Below are positions 8,047 through 16,178 of a stretch of 64,000 nt of DNA, piece after piece. Source of the DNA: CAIWHR01 sp963734085 (GTDB lineage: Bacteria > Pseudomonadota > Gammaproteobacteria > Burkholderiales > Casimicrobiaceae); the NCBI GenBank assembly GCA_963734085.1, contig CAVTFT010000021.1:62001-126000 (forward strand), written 5' to 3'. Below the pieces are notes generated by a model. It ran no database searches. It was not told the origin of the DNA and saw only the letters and a list, made by a program, of their open reading frames with translations. Position numbers and translations under genes: made by a program. Positions within the stretch are counted from its first letter, which is position 1, and the number at the start of each line of letters is the position of its first letter.

Positions 8047-10468
8047 ATGAGCGTCGCCGGTCCGCCCCAAGACGCGAACCACGTCCCCTCGGGGGGCAAC
8101 GCAGCGGCAATCACCGCAGGGGTCGAAGCACACTCCGACATCGACCCACCTCCCGGAACCTCGGGCGCGGACACTGCGGACCTCGCCGCGTCGCCCACCC
8201 CCGCGCCTGCACGCAAACGCCCGAAGCTGTTCGTCGCCCCGCTCGTACCGCGCTCGGTGTCGAAGGGCTGGGTACGCGGTGACGCCACGGGTGGGCTCGC
8301 CGCCGCCACTGCCAATCTCGCGCTCGCGCTGGCCCTGGGTCTGCTCGCGTTCGCACCGCTCGGCCCCCAATACGCGGGCATCGGCGTGCTCGCCGGTTTC
8401 GCTTCTGCGATTTACGGTCACGTCATCGCCGGATTGCTCGGGGGCGCCGCGCATCCCAGGCAGCGGACCGCGCGCATCGACCAGCCTGATCCTCGGCGGC
8501 TTGGTCGCAATACTCGCGGCCGATCCGGCACTCGCACCGTCGGCAACGCGCGGGCCGGAGCTCATCGTCGCACTCGCAGCGGCGGCGGTCGTCATCGCCG
8601 GGCTGCTGCAGATGGTGCTGGGCTCGCTCGGCGGTGGCGCCTTTGCGCGCTACGTGCCGTACCCTTTCGTCGCCGGCTTCATGTGCGGCGTGTCCGCGCT
8701 CATCATCATCACGCAAGCGGCGCCGCTCGCCGGTGCCACCCGCGCCGACTTCGCCGCCGGGCCGGCGGCGGCACTCCAGGTAGTTGCAACCGGCGACGCT
8801 GTTCGTCGGACTCGCCACGCTCGCAATGAGCAGGAGTATTCGCGTCGTACTCGAAGCGCATTCCTTCGCTGCTGGCCGGGCTCGCCGCGGGCAGCGCTTC
8901 TTTATTACGTCGTGCACCTGGTATTCCCCGATTTTCGCCTCGGGCCCGTCGTCGGCGCCGTGTCCGGGCTGCCGTTGCCTACCGCACTCATTCCGCTCAC
9001 CGACGTGCCGTGGTCGCTCGTCGCGCCGCACGCCGTCGAAGTCGCGATGACGGCATGGGTCATCGCGCTCATCGGCACACTCGACGGACTCTTTGCCGCC
9101 GTCGGCATCGACCATGCGACCGGCGGCCGCCATCGGACCAAGCGCGAGGTCGTAGCGCACGGGATGGCGAATGTCGTATCGGGGCTGTGCGGCGGCGTGC
9201 CGGTGGTGTTGTCGTACGGAATCGCGATGGCAAGCTGGGACGCCGGAGCGCGAAGCAGGCGAACGACGGTCGTGGCCGCCGCGTTGCTCGCGCTCGTCCT
9301 CGCTTTCGGGGCGCCCCTCGTGGCCGTCGTGCCGATCACCGTCCTGGCCGGCATCATGGTGATGCTCGGCATCGGCCTCATCGACAACTGGACGCGGGGT
9401 CTCGTTCGCCGGCTCCGGCGGCCGGGCGCCCTGCGCGATGCGACGCTGCTCTGGAGTGTCGCCACCGTCACGCTGGTCGCGCTCGCCGCGGTGTTCTTCG
9501 GATTCATCTCGGCGATCGGCGTCGGCCTCCAGCTGTCGGCGATCCTTTTCTTTCGCGGGATGAACCGCTCGCTCGTGCGCAGCGTCGTCGATGGCACCGT
9601 GCGGCCGTCACGCCGGGTCTGGGGCGGCGAGGACGCGGTGCGGATCGCCGAAGTGCGCCGGCGCATTCGCGTGATCGAGCTCGAAGGCGCACTGTTCTAC
9701 GGCAGCGCCGAGCGCCTGAGCGAGCGGGTCGAGCCCCTCGGCGGCGAGGTCGATGCCGTGGTCCTCGACTTTCGGCGCGTCACGGTGATCGACGCCACCG
9801 GCGCGCTGCTCCTCGAGCGGCTCGCGCGAAGGCTCGCGCTCAGCCGCACCAAGCTGCTGCTCGCGAGCGTCACGACCGGAGGGCGGCACGGGCCGGCATT
9901 GCTCGCGCACGGCGTGTTCCAGGACGTCGAGTCGCGGCTGTGGTTCCGCGACGCCGATCAGGCCGTCGAATGGGCGGAGCACGCCGCGCTCGAGGCGATC
10001 GCTCGCGTCGAAAACGCCGAGTTGCCGTTGCTGGCGTTCCCGCTGATGCAGGGACTCACCGCAGCGCGGCTCGCTCGGATCGAGCACCACTTCGCGCGAC
10101 GCTCGTTCGCCGCGGGCGACGTGCTGTTCCGGGAAAACGACCCCGGCGATCGCCTCTGCCTGCTCGCGTGCGGCGCGGTCGAGATCTCCATCGTCGTGCC
10201 GGGCGGCTCGCGTGCCCGGCTCGTAACGATGGAGGAAGGGTCGCTCTTCGGCGAGGCCGCGCTGCTCGACGGACGTCCGCGGTCAGCCACCGCGCAGGCG
10301 GTCGAGGATACCGTCGTCTACGAGCTCACCCGCGAGGCCATGGACGAAATCGCCGCGCGGGACCCGGCAATCGCGATCCGGTTGATGACGAACCTCGCGC
10401 GTCTGCTGTCGCTCCGCATGCGCGAGACCAACGAAATTCTGCGCCAGCTCGACGATTCGCGAGGCTGA
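8047..10468 (+). pseudogene. SulP-type anion transporter with STAS and cyclic-nucleotide-binding domains, frame broken four times
   Basis: Reassembled, this encodes a roughly 800-residue inner-membrane protein: a Pro/Ala-rich N terminus, SulP transport helices (GPRASTSLILGGL, QPATLFVGLATLAM, KRIPSLLAGLAAGSA, LIGTLDGLFAAVG), a STAS domain (RIRVIELEGALFYGSAER, then VVLDFRRVTVIDATGA) and a C-terminal cNMP-binding domain (DVLFRENDPGDRL, GSLFGEAALLDGRPRSA). SulP proteins carry sulfate, bicarbonate or dicarboxylates. Between about 8440 and 8900 the homologous stretch moves through the frames four times, each time by one surplus base, near 8445, 8783, 8845 and 8890; from 8890 to the stop it is intact. 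Either the gene is decayed or the sequence holds insertion errors. The ATG at 8047 is the likely start; a TTG lies at 8032. Confidence 0.75.
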
Positions 10469-10747
10469 ATCCCGCGGCGCCACCTCGGCAAGTCGCCGCC
10501 GCCTGTTGTTCCTGTCGGTCTCGATCCCGCAAGCCCAAGTCGCGGGCATGGGTATCCGGCGGTGAATCATCGGCTCGGGGTGTTGTCGCATTCGATGCGA
10601 ATTCCAACGGCGCCAGTACGCGCAAAAGTTCACGGCGAATCGGTCGGATGTCGATTACGCCTCCCGCCGTTCGACTAGGGACAGAGCGCGTTCACTGCTG
10701 GAACGTTCGAAACGCGCTCCAAACCATTGATCCGAAGGAGAGATACG

Positions 10748-11191
10748 ATGCGCTTCATGGTAATGGTCAGGGCCACCCGAAACACCGAAGCCGGCGTCAT
10801 GCCGAGCGAAAAGCTGTTGACCGAAATGGGGAAGTTCAACGAGGAGCTGGCGAAGGCCGGCGTGATGCTGGCGGGTGAGGGCCTGCACCCGAGCTCGAAG
10901 GGCGCCCGCGTCAAGTTCTCGCGAGGCAAGCGCACCGTCGTCGACGGTCCGTTCGCCGAAACGAAGGAGCTGATCGCCGGCTACTGGCTGTGGCAAGTGA
11001 AGTCGAAGGAAGAGGCGATCGAATGGGTCAAGCGTTGTCCGGACCCGATGCCCGGCGAAGACTCCGAGATCGAGATCCGTCAGGTCTTCGAGGCCGAGGA
11101 TTTCGGGGCCGAATTCACGCCCGAGCTCCGAGCGCAGGAGGAGCGCGTGCGCGCGAAAGCCGACCAGCTCGCGAATTCCGCGCAGCGGTGA
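10748..11191 (+). CDS. YCII/DGPF-domain protein
   Basis: A 147-residue protein starting MRFMVMVRAT, with the VVDGPFAETKELIAGYW signature that defines the YciI-related DGPF family. These ferredoxin-like-fold proteins often sit beside ECF sigma factors or VOC-domain proteins; their biochemical function is not established. The start at 10748 follows an AAGGAG site six bases upstream, which is better than the in-frame codon at 10727. A VOC-family gene follows 42 bases later on the same strand, a pairing common for DGPF genes. The 279 bases upstream (10469-10747) show no gene. Confidence 0.88.
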   Translation: MRFMVMVRATRNTEAGVMPSEKLLTEMGKFNEELAKAGVMLAGEGLHPSSKGARVKFSRGKRTVVDGPFAETKELIAGYWLWQVKSKEEAIEWVKRCPDPMPGEDSEIEIRQVFEAEDFGAEFTPELRAQEERVRAKADQLANSAQR

Positions 11192-11233
11192 TCGGCAACA
11201 TTCGATCCTTGCTCTGATACGAAAGGATGCGCG

Positions 11234-11650
11234 ATGCCACAGGTCGATGCTTATCTGATTTTCGACGGAACATGCGCCGAGGCGATGCGCTTCTACCAGC
11301 GCACGCTGGGAGGCAAGCTCGCGTTGATGACCCACGCCGAATCTCCGATCGCGGCGCAAACGCCACCCGGCAGCGCGAATCGAATCATGCACGCGCGTCT
11401 CGACCTCGATGGCCGCTTGCTGATGGCGTCAGATTCGATGGTCGGCCAGCCGTACGAAGGGATGAAGGGATTCTCGCTGGCGCTGATGTACCCGGCGGTT
11501 GCCGACGCCAAGCGCGTGTTCGACGCATTGGCCGACGGCGGCAAGGTCACGATGCCGTTGCAGAAGACCTTCTGGGCCGAAGCTTTCGGCATGCTCGTCG
11601 ACCGCTTCGGCACGCCGTGGATGGTCAACGGCGGAATGGCGAGCAACTGA
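11234..11650 (+). CDS. VOC family protein (PhnB/glyoxalase-like)
   Basis: A 138-residue single-domain protein of the vicinal-oxygen-chelate superfamily, PhnB subgroup: it starts MPQVDAYLIFDGTCAEAM, continues with FYQRTLGGKL, and ends FGTPWMVNGG, which is typical of PhnB-like proteins. Members bind metals or small ligands with beta-alpha-beta-beta-beta units; the function here cannot be specified. An AAGGA element eight bases upstream supports the start. It probably forms a two-gene unit with the preceding DGPF gene and is convergent with the TRAP transporter genes, 33 bases from the dctM-like stop. Confidence 0.88.
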   Translation: MPQVDAYLIFDGTCAEAMRFYQRTLGGKLALMTHAESPIAAQTPPGSANRIMHARLDLDGRLLMASDSMVGQPYEGMKGFSLALMYPAVADAKRVFDALADGGKVTMPLQKTFWAEAFGMLVDRFGTPWMVNGGMASN

Positions 11651-11683
11651 GCTCGCTTGGTCTCGCGCCAAAGCCGGGAGACT

Positions 11684-13000
11684 TCAGCGTGTCGTACCCA
11701 TCAGGCGATCGGGCAGCCACGTTGCGATCTCCGGAAATACGCACAGGATGACGATCGCGAGCATCATGCATAGCACGTACGGAATCGTGCCCCACATGAT
11801 CCGCGTTACCGGAACGTCCGGTGCGATCGAGCTGACGATGTAGATATTGAGCCCCACCGGCGGATGGATCAGGCCGATCTCCATGTTGATCGTGAGGATC
11901 ACGCCGAACCATACGGGATCGAAGCCGGCTGCCTTGACGATCGGGTAGAGAATCGGCGCGGTCATCAGGATGATCGCTGCCGGCGGGATGAAAAAACCGC
12001 ACACCAGCAGGAACACGTTGATCATCGCCATCAGCGCCCAGCGGTTGACGTGCGCGTCGGCGATCGCCTGCGCGAGCGTCTGCGTGAGGTACAGCGACGT
12101 CAGCATGTAGCCGAACAGCACCGCGGCCGCGATGATCATCAGAATCATCACCGACTCGCGCGTCGTGTCGCGCAGGATCGACCACCACTGCACCGGCCGC
12201 CACATCCGATAGATCACGACGGCAAGGATGACGCACAGCGCAGCGCCCACGCCGGCTGCTTCCGACGGCGTCGCGACGCCGCCGTAGAGCACGTACATCA
12301 CGCCGACGATGATCGCGAGGAACGGTGCGATCTTGGGAATCGACTGCAGCTTCTGCGTCCACGTGTAGCGGAAGTCCACGGCGTGCGCGCGAAAGCCGCG
12401 CTTGCGGATGATAATTACGGTCCACAGGATGAACAGCCCGGTCAGCATCACGCCAGGCACGACGCCCGCGAGGAACAGCCTCCCGATCGACGTCTCGGTG
12501 GCGATCCCGTAGAGGATGAACGTGATCGAGGGAGGGATCAGGATGCCGAGCGTGCCGCCGGCGCAGATCGATCCGGTCGCAACGTCGTCCGGATAGCCGC
12601 GGCTGCGCATCTCCGGAATTCCCATCCTGCCGATCGCCGCGCAACAGGCGGGCGACGATCCGGTCAGCGCGGCGAACAGCGCGCACGCGCCGAGGTTCGA
12701 GATGACGAGGCCGCCGGGGAGCCGGTAGAGCCAGCGGTCGAGCGCGATGTACAGATCCTTGCCTGCGGGCGACGAGCCGATCGCTGCGCCCATCATGACG
12801 AACATCGGGATCGACACGAGCGTGAAGTCGTGCAACCCCGCGTAGAGCGTCTCGGCAACCACCTGCAGCGCGTCGATCCCCTGGAAGACCAGCAGGAAGA
12901 AAATGGCGACGGCGCCGAGACCGAACGCGACCGGCGCGCCCGATAGCAGGATGGCGAGCGTCGTCACGAGCACGATCGCGCCCTGCGTGGTCGGTGTCAC
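11684..13000 (-). CDS. TRAP transporter large permease subunit (DctM type)
   Basis: A 438-residue integral membrane protein with about twelve hydrophobic segments. It is the sodium-coupled permease of a tripartite ATP-independent periplasmic transporter. Family marks include FVMMGAAIGSSPAGKDLY, GNRxG-like ATGSICAGGTLGILIPPS, and HPPVGLN near the end. The start is a GTG with a GAGG site seven bases upstream. It follows the DctQ-like gene by 34 bases, and the usual P-Q-M order is kept on the minus strand. It ends convergently with the VOC gene. Confidence 0.93.
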   Translation of the reverse strand: MTPTTQGAIVLVTTLAILLSGAPVAFGLGAVAIFFLLVFQGIDALQVVAETLYAGLHDFTLVSIPMFVMMGAAIGSSPAGKDLYIALDRWLYRLPGGLVISNLGACALFAALTGSSPACCAAIGRMGIPEMRSRGYPDDVATGSICAGGTLGILIPPSITFILYGIATETSIGRLFLAGVVPGVMLTGLFILWTVIIIRKRGFRAHAVDFRYTWTQKLQSIPKIAPFLAIIVGVMYVLYGGVATPSEAAGVGAALCVILAVVIYRMWRPVQWWSILRDTTRESVMILMIIAAAVLFGYMLTSLYLTQTLAQAIADAHVNRWALMAMINVFLLVCGFFIPPAAIILMTAPILYPIVKAAGFDPVWFGVILTINMEIGLIHPPVGLNIYIVSSIAPDVPVTRIMWGTIPYVLCMMLAIVILCVFPEIATWLPDRLMGTTR

Positions 13001-13034
13001 CGAACAACCTCGCGCAGGCTCGCCCGCCCTGTGC

Positions 13035-13559
13035 TCACTCGCGCTCCCGGCGGATGCCGAACGGCGGCTCGCGGCCGACGAGCAGGTTGCCGAGATCCGC
13101 GAGACACTGGAGCGCGAGGATGCCGAGACCGATCGGCATCGACGCGTAGGGGATCCAGAGCCGGGCGCGCCACATCGTGTCGGACACCCAGCTCTTGTCC
13201 CACGCCTCCTTCCACAGCGCGTACGTGAGCACGGTGATCGTGACGCAGAACGCGAGCGTCAGCAGCGCGGAAAACAGCGCGAGCCCGTAGCGACCGCGCG
13301 CGCCGACGTAGTGCGGCAGCACGTCGACGTTGACGTGCCCGCGGACCATCAGCACGTACGGGCTGCCGACGAACGTCGCGGCGATCAGGCAATAGGTGAC
13401 GAAATCGGTCTGCCAGATCGTGTTCTCGTTCAGCACATAGCGGACGAACACCATCTGGCAGACGACGACGACTCCGGCGCCGATGAGCGCGGCGGCGATG
13501 ATCCCGCAGAGGTGCGACAGGCTCCTGACGGCGCGAGTGAAAGACTCCATGCCCCTCAT
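13035..13559 (-). CDS. TRAP transporter small permease subunit (DctQ type)
   Basis: A 174-residue protein with four predicted membrane helices, the small subunit that bridges the binding protein and the large permease. Family marks include VFVRYVLNENTIWQTDFV and a hydrophobic ALFSALLTLAFCVTITVL segment. Start codons at 13559 and 13550 are both possible; the second has an AGGGG very close by. It lies between dctP (88 bases away, across a half copy of a dispersed repeat) and dctM (34 bases). Confidence 0.88.
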   Translation of the reverse strand: MRGMESFTRAVRSLSHLCGIIAAALIGAGVVVVCQMVFVRYVLNENTIWQTDFVTYCLIAATFVGSPYVLMVRGHVNVDVLPHYVGARGRYGLALFSALLTLAFCVTITVLTYALWKEAWDKSWVSDTMWRARLWIPYASMPIGLGILALQCLADLGNLLVGREPPFGIRRERE

Positions 13560-13602
13560 TCCAGCGGTCGCGCGAATCCGGCGACTTGCCGTGCGAAGAC
13601 GC

Positions 13603-13625
13603 CGGATTCCCGCCTTCGCGGGGTC
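13603..13625. repeat. Half copy of the GGATTCCCGCC intergenic repeat
   Basis: GGATTCCCGCCTTCGCGGGG lies in the dctP-dctQ gap. It matches the left arm of the palindromes at 110-129 and at 38213-38255, but the right arm is cut short. Confidence 0.5.
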
Positions 13626-13647
13626 TCCGTCGACCAGGTGCTCACCC

Positions 13648-14650
13648 CTACTTGACGCTCAGCGCATCGTCGACGAGCTGCTTGCCGTCGGGCACTTCCT
13701 TCGCGAACTGCTCGTAGCTGCTCTTCTTCGCGACGTCGACCCACGCGTCGTATTCGGCCGGCGTCATCGTGACGACCTCGACGTTGTGGTCCTTGAACGC
13801 CTTCACCATCTCGTCGTCGAGTCCTTTCGCTTCCTTCGCGAAATAGGCTTCCGCCTTCTTGCCGGCGCGCAGCAGCGCGTCCTGCTGCGGCTTGCTCAAC
13901 CGATCGAAGCTCTTCTTCGACATCAGCACCGGCTCGTACATGAACCACAACGCGTTGTCACCCGGCGCGGTGATGCATTTCACCTGCTCGTACAGTCGGA
14001 ACGACACGAAGCTGCCGGTGCTCGTGTCCGTTCCATCGGCGACCCCCGTTTGCAGCGCGTTGTACACCTCGTTGCTTGGAATGGAGACGATCGATGCGCC
14101 CGCGGCCTGCCACATCGCAGCGAATGTCGGGCCCGGCCGAGCGGATCTTCTGACCCTTGATGTCGGCCGGCGCGCGGATGCAAGCCTTCTTCGAGGCGAT
14201 CGCGCCGGCGAGCCAGGCATCCGAGAGCACGATGACGCCGGCCTTTTCGATCTTCGCCTTGATCTCCTTCATGAACTTCGAGTCGCCGAGCCGCGCCGCG
14301 CGCTCGTGATTGCGCACGAGCCCCGGCATGAGGGTCGCGCCGAACGCGCGCTCCTTGCCGCTCGCGTAGTCGAGCGGGAAAGACGAGATGTCGAGCTGGC
14401 CGTTCACGAGCGCGTTCCACTGCTCGGGCGGTTTGAACAGCGACGCGCCGGGATAGACCTGAATTTCGAGGTCGACGCCCGCCGCCTTCGCTTCGCGGGC
14501 GATGATCTGTACCATCTCGTCGCGCACGTCGCCCTTGCCACCCGGGAATTGGTGCGAAGCGCGCAACGTGACCGGCGCCGCGGCGACCGTGCCGGCGAAT
14601 GCAGCGGCAGCCAGCGCCGAAAGGACGGCGCAGCACGTGAGCTTGCTCAT
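13648..14650 (-). pseudogene. TRAP transporter substrate-binding protein (DctP type), one frame break
   Basis: A periplasmic binding protein of about 333 residues. A signal peptide ends near AGTVAAAP, and the mature start VTLRASHQFPGGKG is typical of the DctP family. The N-terminal part runs in one frame to GQKIRSAGPD; the rest (TFAAMWQAAGASIVSIPSNE onward to the stop) is in another. Removing one C from the GGGCCCG run near 14132 (plus-strand numbering) restores one protein. The start has a GGAGGAG site. Without a whole DctP the neighbouring permeases could not work, so either the system is dying or this is a sequence error; the surroundings show no other decay. Confidence 0.85.
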
Positions 14651-14928
14651 CTTGTCTCCTCCACAGAGTAAGCGCCGTCCGGGGGTGGCTCGCTGGAACG
14701 GGCTTCGGTGATGAGCCCCCGGCGGCGGTCACCCATTCTAATCCAAGCGATCGGATGGGCGCACGTCCCCCCGCCATGCCCGAGGACGCTTCGTCTGCGG
14801 GCTGCGAGACGGAAAGCCGGCCGGTTTTCAATAGAATAGAACGTTCCGGATCGTTGCCCGTCCGCCGTCGATGGACCGGAACCCGGCCGGCGAATCTGCG
14901 CGTCGATATGTCCGACGGGAGAATCGAG

Positions 14929-15639
14929 ATGCGAGAAGTCAAGGCACTCTTGTTTGATGTATTCGGCACGCTGGTCGATTGGCGCACGGCGATCGCCAGA
15001 GAGGCGCAACAGGTCCTCTCGCCGGGGAGCGCCGGAACGGACTGGACCGATTTTGCCGACGCCTGGCGCGACCAATATCAGCCGGCGATGGAAGAAGTGC
15101 GCAGCGGACGTGTGCCATTCAGCAAGCTCGACGTGCTGCATCGGCGCAACCTCGACGTGGTCCTCCGCGAACTCGGGCTTGATCAGACCGGCGAGGCCGC
15201 GCGCGCCGAATTGAACCTCGCCTGGCACAGGCTCGATGCGTGGCCGGACGTCAAACCCGGCCTCGACCGGCTGCGCTCGAAGTTCCGGCTCGCGCCGTGC
15301 TCGAACGGCAACATTTCGCTGATGGTCGATCTCGCGCGCCGTAATGGATTCGTCTGGGACGCGGTCCTCGGCGCCGAGATCGCGCGCGATTACAAGCCCA
15401 ACGCGGCGGTTTATCTTGCGGCCGCAGTGGCGTTCGATTGCGCGCCGGACGAGGCGATGATGGTCGCCGCGCACTCTTCCGATCTCGCCGCGGCGACGCG
15501 CGCGGGATTGCGCACCGCCTTCATCGCGCGTCCGGACGAATACGGCGGCAGAAAGGGCGAAAGCGCGCCGCAGGTACCCGTCGATTTCAGTGCCGCGAGC
15601 CTCATCGATCTTGCGGACCAACTGGGCTGCCGGCGCTAG
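14929..15639 (+). CDS. HAD-superfamily hydrolase, haloacid dehalogenase type II-like
   Basis: A 236-residue enzyme. Motif I DVFGTLVDW carries the nucleophilic aspartate and is typical of L-2-haloacid dehalogenases (type II); motif II is the serine in CSNGN; motif III lysine is in DYKPNAAVY; motif IV is AAHSSDLAAA, where the usual N-x-D is replaced by S-S-D. Type II enzymes hydrolyse short 2-haloacids, but many relatives act on other phosphate or halide substrates, so the substrate is open. The ATG at 14929 has a GGGAGAA site; another ATG lies at 14908. It is divergent from dctP across 278 bases with no other gene, and a rhodanese gene follows 42 bases later. Confidence 0.85.
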   Translation: MREVKALLFDVFGTLVDWRTAIAREAQQVLSPGSAGTDWTDFADAWRDQYQPAMEEVRSGRVPFSKLDVLHRRNLDVVLRELGLDQTGEAARAELNLAWHRLDAWPDVKPGLDRLRSKFRLAPCSNGNISLMVDLARRNGFVWDAVLGAEIARDYKPNAAVYLAAAVAFDCAPDEAMMVAAHSSDLAAATRAGLRTAFIARPDEYGGRKGESAPQVPVDFSAASLIDLADQLGCRR

Positions 15640-15681
15640 GCGTGCATCCCATCGCACAAACGGAACAGCAGGTGAAGGCTC

Positions 15682-16158
15682 ATGAGACGATACGCCGACC
15701 TCCTTGCCGACGCGCTGCAGCGCGTGCGTGAAATCCAACCCTGGGATCTCAGCAAACAGCTTGCGAGCGACGAGCCGCCGGTAGTGCTCGATGTGCGCGA
15801 ACCGGCCGAGTTCGCCCTGGCGCGGATTCCGGGCTCGATCAATGTGCCGCGCGGCGTGCTGGAACAGGCTTGCGAGTGGGACTACGAAGAAACGGTTCCC
15901 GAACTCGCGAGCCACAGCACGCAAGCGATCGTCGTCGTGTGCCGATCGGGCAACCGCTCAATCCTTGCCGCCGACGTCATGCGCCTGATGGGCTTTGCCG
16001 ACGTCGTGTCGCTTGCGACCGGCGTGCGGGGATGGAACGACTTCGAGCAACCGCTGGTCGACGCCACGGGCCACACTGTTGCGGGCGATGAGGCAGAACG
16101 CGTGCTCGCGCCGCGCGTGCGCCCGGAGCAGCGGCGTCCGGCGCCGGGCACCGCCTGA
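15682..16158 (+). CDS. Rhodanese-like domain protein
   Basis: A 158-residue protein with one rhodanese domain: LDVREPAEFALARIPGSINV is the N-terminal signature, and the active-site loop VVCRSGNRS holds the catalytic cysteine and a six-residue loop typical of sulfurtransferases. It may move sulfane sulfur from thiosulfate or a persulfide to an acceptor such as cyanide or a thiol. A GGTGAAGG site precedes the start. The C-terminal 35 residues are polar and probably disordered. It is convergent with maeB, only 20 bases apart. Confidence 0.88.
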   Translation: MRRYADLLADALQRVREIQPWDLSKQLASDEPPVVLDVREPAEFALARIPGSINVPRGVLEQACEWDYEETVPELASHSTQAIVVVCRSGNRSILAADVMRLMGFADVVSLATGVRGWNDFEQPLVDATGHTVAGDEAERVLAPRVRPEQRRPAPGTA

Positions 16159-16178
16159 AGCGCGTCGTCGGCTCGGGG

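Noticed and set aside
10469..10747. A small gene in the gap between the SulP gene and the DGPF gene
   Set aside because: No ORF with a ribosome site or family resemblance; only short frames opposite each other.
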